Below, piece after piece: positions 46,103-55,674 of a stretch of 64,000 nt of DNA. Source of the stretch: Cupriavidus sp. WGlv3. GTDB lineage: Bacteria; Pseudomonadota; Gammaproteobacteria; Burkholderiales; Burkholderiaceae. The first letter of the stretch is position 1, and every line of letters starts with the position of its first letter. The DNA lies in the NCBI RefSeq assembly GCF_023952475.1, contig NZ_JALHRX010000001.1, positions 620,001 to 684,000 of the forward strand. Reading direction: 5' to 3'. Below the pieces are notes generated by a model, which had not been told where the DNA came from, ran no database searches, and was given only the letters and a program-made list of their open reading frames with translations. The translations under genes were made by a program, and so were the position numbers.

Positions 46103-47870
46103 GGGCGCCTCCCGTCTGTGCCTGGGCGCCTCCGGCGCCGGGTTTCTCCAGCAGGAACGGGCCGATCACCAGCGCGTCCAGCGGCGAGGTCCAGAAGCAC
46201 TCCACCGCATCGCGCGGCGTGCACACGATGGGCTCGCCGCGCGTATTGAACGAGGTGTTGACCAGGATCGGCACGCCGGTGCGGCGCTCGAACGCGGCCA
46301 GCAAATCGTAATAGGCCGGGTTCTGCTCGCGGCGCACGGTCTGCACGCGCGCGGTGCCGTCGACGTGGCAGACCGCAGGAATGCGTGCCGCCTGCTCGGG
46401 GCGCACGTCGTAGATGAACAGCATGAACGGCGCTTCGCCGCGGCCGGGCTTGGCCGCGCTGAACCAGTCCGGCGCGCGCTCCTGCATCACCACCGGCGCC
46501 ACCGGGCGGAAGTCTTCGCGGTCCTTGATCTGGTTCAGCCGCTGCTGCATGCCGGGATCGATCGGCGAAGCCAGGATCGAGCGCGCGCCCAGCGCGCGCG
46601 GGCCGAACTCCATGCGGCCCTGGAACCAGCCGATGATCTTGTTCTGCGCCAGCAGCTCGGCGGTCTGCCCGGCCAGGTCGTCGAGCCGACGGTAAGGCAG
46701 CTTGGCCCAGTCGAGGAAGGCCGCGATCTCGTCCTCGCCATACGCCGGGCCCAGGTAGGCGTGTGCCATCGACCATTGCCGCGCAGGGCGCCCGCGTTGC
46801 AGGAAGTCGATCCACAGCGCCGCGCCCAGCGCGGTGCCGGCGTCGCCGGCGGCGGGCTGCACCCAGACCTCGTCGAACGGGCTCTGGTCGCGCACGCGCG
46901 CATTCATCACGCAGTTCAGCGCCACCCCGCCGGCCATGGCCAGCTGCCGTTCGCCGGTGGCCTCGGCCAGCCAGGTGGTCATGCCGACCACGGTTTCCTC
47001 CAGCACCTCCTGCAGCGAGCGCGCGATATCGAAATGCGCGGCGCCGAAGGCCTCGCCGCGCTGGCGCGGCGGCCCCAGCAGCGCTTCCAGGTCGGGCTGC
47101 GCCACGCGGTAACCGCCTTCGGCATCGCGCCGGACCATGTCGCGGAACACGCCAAGGTGCGCAGGCTTGCCGTAGGAGGCCAGCGCCATCACCTTGTACT
47201 CGTCCGACGAATGCAGGAAGCCCAGATGACGCGTGACGCGTTCGTACAGAAGCCCGAGCGAGTCCGGCAGGTCGATCTGCTTGATGCGCCGATACGCCTT
47301 GCCGTCGAACACGCCGTAGCTGGTGGTGGCGCGTTCGCCGCGGCCGTCCATGGTCAGCACCGCGCAGCGCGCGAACGGCGCCGCCAGGAAGGCACTGGCT
47401 TCATGCCCCATGTGGTGCTCGACGAAATGCCAGCGGAACGGCCCGTCGTGGCGCACGCCGCGAAAGCGCGCGGCCAGGTGGTGCGGCGCGCCGCCGGCCA
47501 GTTGCCGCGGCGCGTTGACCACGTACGACAGGAACAGCGGATCCCACGGCGACTCATGCCCACTGGCAGCGCCGTGCGCCGACGGTTCCAGCGGCAGCGT
47601 CACAGTGGCGTCATGCCGGCGCGCGCCCAGCATCAGCGCAGGGTCGAAGGCATAGGCGACATGATCGACGTCGCGCAGCGCGATGCCGGCCTCGCCCAGG
47701 CAATAGTCGATGGCGTGGAACGGCAGCTCCCACGCCGTGAACGGCACCGGGCGCTTGCCGTGCTTGATATGGGTGAAGCGCTCGTCTTCCGCCGCGGCGA
47801 TGACCTCGCCATCGCGCGCCAGGCAGGCGGCGGAGTCATGGTAGGCGGCGTTAATGCCAAGGGTGTACAT
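46089..47870 (-). CDS. Carbamoyltransferase (NodU/CmcH/TobZ family)
   Basis: The 593-residue enzyme transfers a carbamoyl group from carbamoyl phosphate, via carbamoyl adenylate, to a hydroxyl of a sugar or natural product. It has the Kae1-like ATP domain (GINAAYHDSAACL, AEDERFTHIKHGK, HHMGHEASAFLAAPF) and the C-terminal domain with GWFQGRMEFGPRALGARSIL and VNTSFNTRGEPIV. Length is normal. Placement inside an operon of glycosyltransferases suggests that the glycan is carbamoylated. It overlaps its upstream neighbour by 20 bases. Confidence 0.94.
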   Translation of the reverse strand: MYTLGINAAYHDSAACLARDGEVIAAAEDERFTHIKHGKRPVPFTAWELPFHAIDYCLGEAGIALRDVDHVAYAFDPALMLGARRHDATVTLPLEPSAHGAASGHESPWDPLFLSYVVNAPRQLAGGAPHHLAARFRGVRHDGPFRWHFVEHHMGHEASAFLAAPFARCAVLTMDGRGERATTSYGVFDGKAYRRIKQIDLPDSLGLLYERVTRHLGFLHSSDEYKVMALASYGKPAHLGVFRDMVRRDAEGGYRVAQPDLEALLGPPRQRGEAFGAAHFDIARSLQEVLEETVVGMTTWLAEATGERQLAMAGGVALNCVMNARVRDQSPFDEVWVQPAAGDAGTALGAALWIDFLQRGRPARQWSMAHAYLGPAYGEDEIAAFLDWAKLPYRRLDDLAGQTAELLAQNKIIGWFQGRMEFGPRALGARSILASPIDPGMQQRLNQIKDREDFRPVAPVVMQERAPDWFSAAKPGRGEAPFMLFIYDVRPEQAARIPAVCHVDGTARVQTVRREQNPAYYDLLAAFERRTGVPILVNTSFNTRGEPIVCTPRDAVECFWTSPLDALVIGPFLLEKPGAGGAQAQTGGAHGQA

Positions 47871-49092
47871 GGTCGGCCTCGTCATGGGGGATGTGGCAGG
47901 TTGCCCTGTCGTCCGGCATGGGCACCAAGGCGTCGAACTCAGCGGGCGCGGCCGCCACGACGGCAGGGCCCGGCCACGGCAGTTCGACCGCGGGCATGCT
48001 GTCGGGATTGCCGCCCAGCAGCGCCAGCGCGGCCTGCACCGCGTGCGCGGCCGGCACGTCTTCCAGGCACCGATGGTGTCCCTGCGGGCACATGCTCTTG
48101 TAGCAATAGCGGCACGGCACATCGGCAAACAGCGTGCGGTGCGACACCTGCCAGGGCGTGTGCTGCGGGTTGGTCAGCGCGTACAGGTCCACCACCGGCG
48201 TGCCCAGCGCGGCGGCCAGGTGAACCGGCCCGGTGTTGTTCGACACCAGCAGGTCGGCGGTTTCCAGCAACGCGCCCATTTCGCCCAGGCGCAAGGCGCC
48301 GGCGAGCGGCACCACGCGCGCGTGGCCGGCGGCGGCGCAGACCGCGCGCACGATGTCGTGCTCGGTGGCATCGCCGGTCACCAGCACGTGCGCGCCGGCC
48401 TTCACCGCCAGCGCGTGTGCCACCTGGGCAAAGCGCGCCGGCGGCCAGCGCCGCGACGGCGCGCTGGCGCCGGGATGCACCACCACCACCGGCCCGCTGC
48501 GCCCGCCGCGGATGGCAGCCAGGCGCCCCGCGACCGCGGTGCGGTCCGCCGCCAGCACGCGAAAGCGCAGGCGCGTCTCGCGTGCGACGGCTCCTACCTG
48601 CGCCACCAGGTCGAGCTGGCGCTGCGCCTCGTGGCGCGGACGCTGGCCCGGCTGCGTGCCCGGCTCGGTGTCGGGGATCCAGTCGCTCAGCAGCGTGTAG
48701 GGGTTTTCGCGGCAGCAGGCCAGCCGCAGCGGAATGCCCGCCAGCGCGCACAGCACCGCGGCGGGCAAGGGGCTCTGGCTGTAGACGGTAAAGATCACGG
48801 CCGCGTCGAAGCGGAAGCGCGCCAGCCAGCGCGCGCAAGCGGCGATCTCCGGCCCCGGCGCCGGTGCCGCCTGGGCCTCGGCATGCCTGGCCCACGGCGC
48901 GTCCCAGGCCAGCACGCGGCTGACCATCGGCAGGTGCGGCGCCAGGGCCGCCGCGCTGTGCGAGGTCAGCAGCGTCAGCCGGCGGCCCGGCAGTGCATCG
49001 GCCAGGGCCTGCATCGCCGGCGTGCTCATCAGCACGTCGCCCATGTTGTCGAGGCGCACGCACAGCACGCTGCGCGCGGATTGCCAGTTCAT
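47851..49092 (-). CDS. Glycosyltransferase family 9 (heptosyltransferase-like)
   Basis: The 413-residue second GT9 enzyme has VLCVRLDNMGDVLMSTPAMQAL at its start, the VVHPGASAPSRRWPP donor region and LLVSNNTGPVHLAAALGTPVVDLY. A cysteine cluster (CRYCYKSMCPQGHHRC) near the end is unusual and could bind metal. The ATG used has GGAGG five bases upstream; the frame is open 55 codons earlier. It overlaps the HAD phosphatase gene by 4 bases. Confidence 0.92.
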   Translation of the reverse strand: MNWQSARSVLCVRLDNMGDVLMSTPAMQALADALPGRRLTLLTSHSAAALAPHLPMVSRVLAWDAPWARHAEAQAAPAPGPEIAACARWLARFRFDAAVIFTVYSQSPLPAAVLCALAGIPLRLACCRENPYTLLSDWIPDTEPGTQPGQRPRHEAQRQLDLVAQVGAVARETRLRFRVLAADRTAVAGRLAAIRGGRSGPVVVVHPGASAPSRRWPPARFAQVAHALAVKAGAHVLVTGDATEHDIVRAVCAAAGHARVVPLAGALRLGEMGALLETADLLVSNNTGPVHLAAALGTPVVDLYALTNPQHTPWQVSHRTLFADVPCRYCYKSMCPQGHHRCLEDVPAAHAVQAALALLGGNPDSMPAVELPWPGPAVVAAAPAEFDALVPMPDDRATCHIPHDEADHVHPWH

Positions 49093-49730
49093 GGCGCCTC
49101 CGCATGGCATGGTGACGCTACCGTCGATGCGGCGGCGCCGATCGGACCCGCGGCCCGGGTGCGCGCAACCACCAGGCGCGCGGCGGTGTCGAGCGTGGGC
49201 ACCACGTAGTCGGCCTGGCGCGCGGGCGACAGCTGCCATTCGGTCTCGTTGCCGCAATCGACCAGCACGGTGGTGCAGCCCGCGCGTTTGCCGGCCTCGA
49301 CGTCATTGAGGATGTCGCCGATCATCCAGGACCGCGCCAGGTCGAGCCGCCATGCCGCGGCCGCCTGCAGCAGCAGCCCGGGCATGGGCTTGCGGCACAG
49401 GCACGCGCGCGCGTAGGGCGCCACCTGCCCTTCGGAATGATGCGGGCAATACAGGAAGCCGCTCAGCGCCGCGCCATGCTCGGCAAACATGGCCGCCAGC
49501 CGTTCACGCACCGGCACCAGCTCGGCCTCGGTATGCAGGCCATGGGCCACGCCGGGCTGGTTCGTCACCACCACCAGCGGCAGACCCAGGCCGCCCAGCA
49601 GCCGCAGCGCGGCGGCGGCGCCTGGCGCAAGCCGCATGCGCGCCGGATCGACGTTGTAGGGGACGTCGTCCAACACCGTGCCGTCCTTGTCCAGCAGCAC
49701 GGCCGCGCGTAGCGGGGGTGCGAGGCTCAT
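49089..49730 (-). CDS. HAD-IIIA phosphatase (heptose-bisphosphate phosphatase-like)
   Basis: The 213-residue protein matches the GmhB group: LLDKDGTVLDDVPYN with the nucleophile Asp, VVVTNQPGVAHG, CPHHSEG with the zinc-loop cysteines CLCRKP, and MIGDILNDVEAGKRAGC. GmhB removes the C7 phosphate of manno-heptose bisphosphate. Together with two GT9 enzymes this points to heptose in the product. The housekeeping gmhB may lie elsewhere; this copy belongs to the glycan operon and overlaps both neighbours. Confidence 0.9.
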   Translation of the reverse strand: MSLAPPLRAAVLLDKDGTVLDDVPYNVDPARMRLAPGAAAALRLLGGLGLPLVVVTNQPGVAHGLHTEAELVPVRERLAAMFAEHGAALSGFLYCPHHSEGQVAPYARACLCRKPMPGLLLQAAAAWRLDLARSWMIGDILNDVEAGKRAGCTTVLVDCGNETEWQLSPARQADYVVPTLDTAARLVVARTRAAGPIGAAASTVASPCHAEAP

Positions 49731-50497
49731 GGCCACGAGGTCTCCTTCATGGGCAGCACCATCACCTCGGGGATCACGGTTTCTTCCGGCTGCGTCAGCA
49801 CGAAGCGCACCGCGTTGGCGACATTGGCCGGATCCTGCAGGTTGCCCTGGTCGATGTCGGGAAAGCGGTCGAGCAGGAACGGCGTGCGCATGCCGCCCGC
49901 GACGATCGCCGAGACCTTGATCCCGTGCGGCCGCAGTTCCGCATGCAGTGCGTGCGAGAAGCCCAGCAGCCCCCACTTGGTGGCGTGGTAGGCCGAGGCA
50001 TTGGGCCACGCGCGCTTGGACGCGGTCGAGGCAATGTTGACGATATGCCCCCCGCCCTGCGCCTTCAGCACCGGCACGGCGGCATGCGCCATCAGGTAGG
50101 GGCCGTACAGGTTGACCATCAGCACCTTGCGCCAGGTCTCGGCATCGACCTCGTCCACCGGCAGCGTGATGTCGATGGCGGCGTTGTTGACGATGCCGTC
50201 GAGGCGCCCGCCGCGCGCGCGCACGGCTTCGAAGGCGGCGCGCACGGAAGCGGGGTCGGAGACATCCAGGTGCAGCGGCCACGCCTGCGCGCCGGCCTCG
50301 GCCAGCCCGCCGGCGCTGTCGCGCGCGAGCTTGTCGTCGATATCGGCCACGATCACGGCCGCGCCGGCCGCGCTCAACGTGCTGCAGATGGCGGCGCCCA
50401 GGCCCCGGCCCGCGCCGGTGACGAGATAGGTGCGGTCCTGCAGCGGCGTGGCGGTGCCGGTTTGCGCGGCGGGTCGTGGCGAATGCGAAGTTGGCAT
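49727..50497 (-). CDS. Short-chain dehydrogenase/reductase
   Basis: The 256-residue classical SDR has the cofactor site GAGRGLGAAI, NNAAID, the serine of NIASTASKRAW and YHATK as catalytic pair. The first gene of the seven-gene glycan operon, it overlaps the HAD gene by 4 bases. It probably reduces or oxidises a sugar or a small ketone; the substrate is unknown. AGGGA precedes the ATG. A candidate sigma-54 promoter lies about 145 bases upstream, with a tandem repeat in between. Confidence 0.9.
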   Translation of the reverse strand: MPTSHSPRPAAQTGTATPLQDRTYLVTGAGRGLGAAICSTLSAAGAAVIVADIDDKLARDSAGGLAEAGAQAWPLHLDVSDPASVRAAFEAVRARGGRLDGIVNNAAIDITLPVDEVDAETWRKVLMVNLYGPYLMAHAAVPVLKAQGGGHIVNIASTASKRAWPNASAYHATKWGLLGFSHALHAELRPHGIKVSAIVAGGMRTPFLLDRFPDIDQGNLQDPANVANAVRFVLTQPEETVIPEVMVLPMKETSWP

Positions 50498-50535
50498 GGT
50501 GGTTCCCTGGCGATCGGTATGTGGTGGACTGTGAT

Positions 50536-50571
50536 TCGGACTACGAATCGGACAACGAATCGGACATCGGT
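50536..50571. repeat. Three tandem 12-base repeats
   Basis: TCGGACTACGAA, TCGGACAACGAA and TCGGACATCGGT follow one another between the candidate sigma-54 promoter and the SDR gene, so they would lie in the leader of the minus-strand glycan transcript. Period and position suggest a regulatory or slippage-prone tract; no function is known. Confidence 0.65.
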
Positions 50572-50642
50572 GCTGGCACCTTGTCGGCTGCGGCATGCAG
50601 CGATCAGGACCGGCATGGCCGGGTGCGCAGGCTTGCTGCCAG

Positions 50643-50658
50643 TGCGAAATGTGTGCCA
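50643..50658 (-). promoter_or_regulatory. Candidate sigma-54 promoter of the minus-strand glycan operon
   Basis: Read on the minus strand, TGGCACA-CATT-TCGCA has GG and GC exactly 10 bases apart and differs from the TGGCACG-N4-TTGCW consensus at two positions. Transcription would start near 50632, about 135 bases before the SDR start codon. It lies just past the end of the preceding minus-strand gene. Confidence 0.6.
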
Positions 50659-50687
50659 ACGGTCGGGCGAGCGCGCGGCAACCGGCA

Positions 50688-51206
50688 TCAGCCGGCCGGC
50701 TGCGCGCGCTTGCAGGACCCTTGCGCCACGGCCCGCAGCAGCATCGCCACGCAGCCGGCAAAGGCCTCGTCGTACCACGCGTTGGCCCCGCTGACGGCGA
50801 CCACGATGCCATCCACCACGGTGGCGCCACCGAGCAGGGTGTCGTCGCTGCGCAGCCGGTGCGGGCTGCAGTGGACCACCTGCGCGCTGGCCATGCCGGT
50901 GCGCCAGCTCAGGCTGGCCTTGGCGCGCGCGTAGCGGCTGTAGTCGGCATCCCAGGCCTCGCGCGACGGCAGCGAATGCTCATAGAGGATCGCTTCCTCG
51001 AAGGCGCAATCGCCGGGCTGCAGCGTCGGATCCATCACGACCACGTGCATGCAGCCGCTTTCGCCGACGGCCTTGTCGCACAACGAAGCCTGCAGCATCG
51101 GCAACGCCAGTTCGACCGCGCGCCGCGCCGCGGCGGGATCGCTGAACCGGCTGGCGCCGGCATGGGAGGCGCGGGGCGCCTGGCCCGCATCCGGGTTGAG
51201 TGGCAT
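50688..51206 (-). CDS. Small protein distantly resembling GlcG/HbpS
   Basis: The 172-residue protein is not firmly assigned. Its central part (about 25-165) has RAVELALPMLQASLC, then GGATVVDGIVVAVSGANAWYDEAFA, which recalls the end of the GlcG/HbpS haem- or cobalamin-binding-like domain (GG-VDG-VSG-DE). No signal peptide is evident. The ATG with GGAG six bases upstream is preferred to an in-frame ATG 12 bases before it; the open frame extends far into the divergent control region. Its place between two glycan clusters may be incidental. Confidence 0.6.
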   Translation of the reverse strand: MPLNPDAGQAPRASHAGASRFSDPAAARRAVELALPMLQASLCDKAVGESGCMHVVVMDPTLQPGDCAFEEAILYEHSLPSREAWDADYSRYARAKASLSWRTGMASAQVVHCSPHRLRSDDTLLGGATVVDGIVVAVSGANAWYDEAFAGCVAMLLRAVAQGSCKRAQPAG

Positions 51207-51591
51207 GGGCAGCTCCATCGATGGTTTGGGACGGCACGCCGCGCCGGCATGGCGTGCAGCGCGGCTTGCATCGGAGTCCTCGACACAGCAAACATCGGGC
51301 CGGTTGCAAGCCTGCTCTGCCTGGAGTCCAAGCGGAAAGATCGGTAAGCGCAAATTACAAAGCGGCGGCGTAAGAATGACTAAACCGCGCACGGGCAGGC
51401 TCCGTGCGTCTTCTTCGCAATGCGGGGAGCCTGGCCGCTCGAGAACCGCTATAACGCTTCTGCATCGGTTCCCCGCCCGAGGTGTTTAGCGCCGGAATAT
51501 TGCACCGGGGCGATGGCACGCTAGCTGCAAGGGCCACCACCTCCATCCCGCCCGCGTTCGCGGTCACGGCGGCAAACCACCGGAGCCAACC
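51207..51591 (+). promoter_or_regulatory. Divergent control region with sigma-54 promoter for the plus-strand glycan cluster
   Basis: This 385-base gap holds TGGCACG-CTAG-CTGCA at 51514-51529, which has the GG-N10-GC spacing and one mismatch to the sigma-54 consensus in the -12 box. The start would be near 51540, about 50 bases before the GT4 gene. The rest of the gap is unremarkable apart from an A/T-richer stretch near 51345-51380. Activator sites were not identified. Confidence 0.7.
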
Positions 51592-52863
51592 ATGCGCAAG
51601 ATCGCGCTTATCAGCGAACATGCCTCGCCACTCGCCAGCGTTGGCAGCACCGACTGCGGCGGTCAGAACATCTATGTGGCGCATCTTGCAAGGCAGCTTG
51701 GCAGCCGCGGCTACCAGGTCGATGTCTTCACGCGGCGCGACAAGGCGCTGTTGCCCGAGGTGGTGTCGTTCGCGCCCAACGTACGCGTGATCCACGTCAC
51801 GGCCGGGCCGCCGGTGCAGATCCCGAAAGAACAGCTGCTGCCCTATATGGAGGACTTCGGCGCGTTCCTGGCCGACTTCGTGCGCGGCGATGCCACCGGC
51901 TATGACGTGCTCCATGCCAACTTCTTCATGTCCGGGCTGGCCGCGCTGCGTGCGCGCCACACGCTCGGCATCCCGCTGGTGATGACCTTCCATGCGCTGG
52001 GCAAGGTGCGCAGGTTGCACCAGGGCAGCACCGACGGCTTTCCCGACGACCGCTTCGGCATCGAGGACACGCTGGTGCGCGAGGCCGACTGCGTGGTGGC
52101 GGAATGCCCGCAGGACCTCGACGACCTCGTCAATCTTTACAGCGCCGATCCCGCGCGCGTGCAGACCGTGCCGTGCGGCTTCGATGCGGCCGAGTTCGCG
52201 CCGGTGCCACGCGACGCGGCGCGGCGCGCACTGGGCTGGCCGCTGCATGGCTTCCGCGTGCTGCAGCTGGGGCGGCTGGTGCCGCGCAAGGGCATCGACA
52301 ACGTGATCCGGGCGCTGGGCTGCCTGCGCCGCGACACCGGCCTCGACGCCACCCTGTACGTGGTGGGCGGCAACGCCGAGCAGCCGAGCGTGCAGGCCAC
52401 GCCGGAAATCGGCCGGCTGCAGGACGTGGCCAGCGCCGAGGGCGTGGCCGAACGCGTGGTGTTTACCGGCCGGCGCGGGCGCGACACCCTGCGCCTGTTC
52501 TACAGCGCCGCCGATGTCTTCGTGACCACGCCGTGGTACGAGCCTTTCGGCATCACGCCGGTGGAGGCGATGGCGTGCGGCGCGCCGGTGATCGGCGCCG
52601 ACGTCGGTGGCATCCGTTCCACCGTGGTGGACGGGCACACCGGCTTCCTGGTGCCGCCCAAGGCGCCGGCGGCGCTGGCGGCACGGCTGGCGCAGCTGGC
52701 CGCCAACCCTGCGCTGGCGCGCAGGCTGGGCGAAGCGGGCCGGCGCCGGGCGCAGGCGCATTTCACCTGGGCCGGCGTGGCCAGGCAGATGGAGGCAGTC
52801 TATGCGCGCGTCTGCGCCGGGGCGCCGGCACTGCAGGCCGGGGCCCGCCGTGTCGCGGCCTGA
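51592..52863 (+). CDS. Glycosyltransferase family 4 (sucrose-phosphate-synthase-like)
   Basis: The 423-residue GT-B enzyme has an N-terminal acceptor domain with GSTDCGGQNIYVAHLARQLG and FHALGKVRRLHQG, and the donor site LGRLVPRKGIDNVIRAL followed by PWYEPFGITPVEAMACG (EX7E). The GGQNIY start resembles enzymes that use UDP-sugars to build sucrose-phosphate-like or glycolipid products. It heads a four-gene cluster behind a candidate sigma-54 promoter. Acceptor and product are unknown. Confidence 0.92.
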   Translation: MRKIALISEHASPLASVGSTDCGGQNIYVAHLARQLGSRGYQVDVFTRRDKALLPEVVSFAPNVRVIHVTAGPPVQIPKEQLLPYMEDFGAFLADFVRGDATGYDVLHANFFMSGLAALRARHTLGIPLVMTFHALGKVRRLHQGSTDGFPDDRFGIEDTLVREADCVVAECPQDLDDLVNLYSADPARVQTVPCGFDAAEFAPVPRDAARRALGWPLHGFRVLQLGRLVPRKGIDNVIRALGCLRRDTGLDATLYVVGGNAEQPSVQATPEIGRLQDVASAEGVAERVVFTGRRGRDTLRLFYSAADVFVTTPWYEPFGITPVEAMACGAPVIGADVGGIRSTVVDGHTGFLVPPKAPAALAARLAQLAANPALARRLGEAGRRRAQAHFTWAGVARQMEAVYARVCAGAPALQAGARRVAA

Positions 52864-52911
52864 TGCGGACACGACCGGCCCGCACGAGCAAGCAATACAA
52901 GGAGAGCGGAA

Positions 52912-53940
<1,029 letters not shown>

Positions 53941-53969
53941 CGGCGTGCCGGAGCGCGCGAGGGGACGGC

Positions 53970-54728
53970 ATGGGCACGGCGATGGTGGTCGATCTCGCCG
54001 CAGCGGTGACCGTGATCTCGCCGCACCTGGACGATGCCGTGTTCAGCTGCGGCGGGCTGATCGCGGCCGCGCGCGCAGCGCGGGTGGTGACGGTGTTCGC
54101 GGGCGTGCCGCCGGCGGACATGCCGGCCCCCGACTGGGACCAGGCCGCCGGCTTCGCCAGCGCCGAGCAGGCGGTGCTGTCGCGCCGGCGCGAGGACAAC
54201 CACGCGCTGACCATGCTGGGTGCGCACGCGGTGTGGCTGGAGTTCTGGGACAGCCAGTACGGGCGCCGCTACACCGCGCAACAGCTTGCCGACGCGCTGC
54301 ACATCGTGCTGCTGACGCAGACCGAGGGCGTGGTGGTGGCTCCGCTCGGGCTGTTCCATTCCGACCATGCGCTGGTGCATGACGCCTGCCGGCTGCTGAT
54401 GCTGGCCGCGCACGCGCGCGGCGCGGCCTGGAACGGGCCGGCAGCCGCACCCGCCGCCGCGCCGCCGCCCGTGCAGTGGCTCTATTACGAGGACGCGATC
54501 TACCGCCGCATGCCGGGCCTGCTGCAGCAGCGGCTGGTGCAATGCCGGGACAGCGGCCTGTGCGCCACGCCCGTCAACCTGCCGGTGGCGCAGTACCTGA
54601 CGCAGAAGAGCTACGCGCTCAACGCCTACCAGAGCCAGCTACAGCTGTTCAGCGAAGACCGGCTGTGTGACCTGTGCGCACCCGAGCGCTACTGGATGCT
54701 GCAGCCGGCCGGCGCCGGCCCTGGCTGA
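53970..54728 (+). CDS. PIG-L/LmbE-family N-deacetylase
   Basis: The 252-residue protein has the zinc motif SPHLDDAVFSCGG near the start and the matching HSDHALVHD later, as in PIG-L family deacetylases that remove acetyl groups from N-acetylated sugars. A sugar-deacetylation step in glycan or glycolipid assembly fits the context. The ATG chosen has AGGGGA before it; a TTG 33 bases upstream, inside the preceding stop region, is less likely. It is 29 bases after the SDR gene. Confidence 0.88.
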   Translation: MGTAMVVDLAAAVTVISPHLDDAVFSCGGLIAAARAARVVTVFAGVPPADMPAPDWDQAAGFASAEQAVLSRRREDNHALTMLGAHAVWLEFWDSQYGRRYTAQQLADALHIVLLTQTEGVVVAPLGLFHSDHALVHDACRLLMLAAHARGAAWNGPAAAPAAAPPPVQWLYYEDAIYRRMPGLLQQRLVQCRDSGLCATPVNLPVAQYLTQKSYALNAYQSQLQLFSEDRLCDLCAPERYWMLQPAGAGPG

Positions 54729-54753
54729 GCCATGCGCGAGCCGGCCAATACCC

Positions 54754-55662
54754 ATGCCGATACCAACCACCGCTGCCCCTGCCCGCCCGTCCCCGCGCGC
54801 CCGCCCCTGCGATATCAGCGTGGTGGTGCTGACGCACAACCGGCGCGATTCGGTACGCACCGCGCTGGCGCGCCTGAGCGCACTGCCGGAACGCCCGCCC
54901 ATCGCCGTGGTCGACAACGCTTCGGACGACGGCACCGCGGCGATGGTGCGGTGCGAATTTCCGCACGCCGCGCTGCTGCGCAGCGCGCGCAACCTCGGCG
55001 CCGCGGGCCGCAACCTGGGCGCGGACTGGGCCCGCACCCGCTATGTCGCCTTCTGCGATGACGACTGCTGGTGGGCGCCGGGCTCGCTGTCGGCGGCCTG
55101 CGCCATGTTCGAGCGCCATCCGCGCGTCGCCGCGCTGACGGCGCGCATCCTGGTGGGCGAGCACCGCGGCGAAGACCCCACCTGCGCGCGCATGGCGGCC
55201 AGCCCGCTGCCCTCGGCGATGCTGCCGGGCCGCGCGATCCTCGGCCTGATGGCGGGTGCCACCGCGTTCCGCACCGATGCCTTCCGCCAGGCCGGCGGCT
55301 ACCATCCGCGCTTCTTCCTCGGCGGCGAAGAAACGCTGCTGGCACTGGATCTGGCCGCGCATGGCTGGCAGCTGGTGTACGCGCCGCAGCTGGTGGTGCA
55401 CCACCATCCCAGTCCGCTGCGCAATCCCGCGCAGCGCCGCTCGCTGCTGGCGCGCAATGCGATCTGGTCCGCGTGGCTGCGGCTGCCCTGGCATGTGGCG
55501 CTGGGCGAGACCGCGGCGGCATTGCCGCAGCTGTGGCGCTGCCAGGGATGGCGCGGCGTGGCCGAGGTGCTGGGCGGCATGCCGTGGGTATGGCAGGAGC
55601 GCCGCGTGATCCCGGCAGAGGTGCTGAAGCTGCGCCGCCGGCTGCGCGAGCCGCGCGCCTGA
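54754..55662 (+). CDS. Glycosyltransferase family 2
   Basis: The 302-residue GT-A enzyme has DISVVVLTHNRRDSVRTAL, VVDNASDDGT, RNLGAAGRNLGADWA and FCDDDCWW with the DXD motif, then GGYHPRFFLGGEE typical of rhamnosyl- or related transferases. The chosen ATG lies 25 bases after the deacetylase stop; the frame opens 29 codons earlier within that gene. It is the last gene of the cluster and is convergent with the ABC-receiver fusion, 12 bases away. Confidence 0.88.
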   Translation: MPIPTTAAPARPSPRARPCDISVVVLTHNRRDSVRTALARLSALPERPPIAVVDNASDDGTAAMVRCEFPHAALLRSARNLGAAGRNLGADWARTRYVAFCDDDCWWAPGSLSAACAMFERHPRVAALTARILVGEHRGEDPTCARMAASPLPSAMLPGRAILGLMAGATAFRTDAFRQAGGYHPRFFLGGEETLLALDLAAHGWQLVYAPQLVVHHHPSPLRNPAQRRSLLARNAIWSAWLRLPWHVALGETAAALPQLWRCQGWRGVAEVLGGMPWVWQERRVIPAEVLKLRRRLREPRA

Positions 55663-55674
55663 GGCGCGACCGCG

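Noticed and set aside
45951-48791. Plus-strand open frame of about 945 codons across the carbamoyltransferase gene
   Set aside because: Crosses three real genes on the other strand; no recognisable motif.
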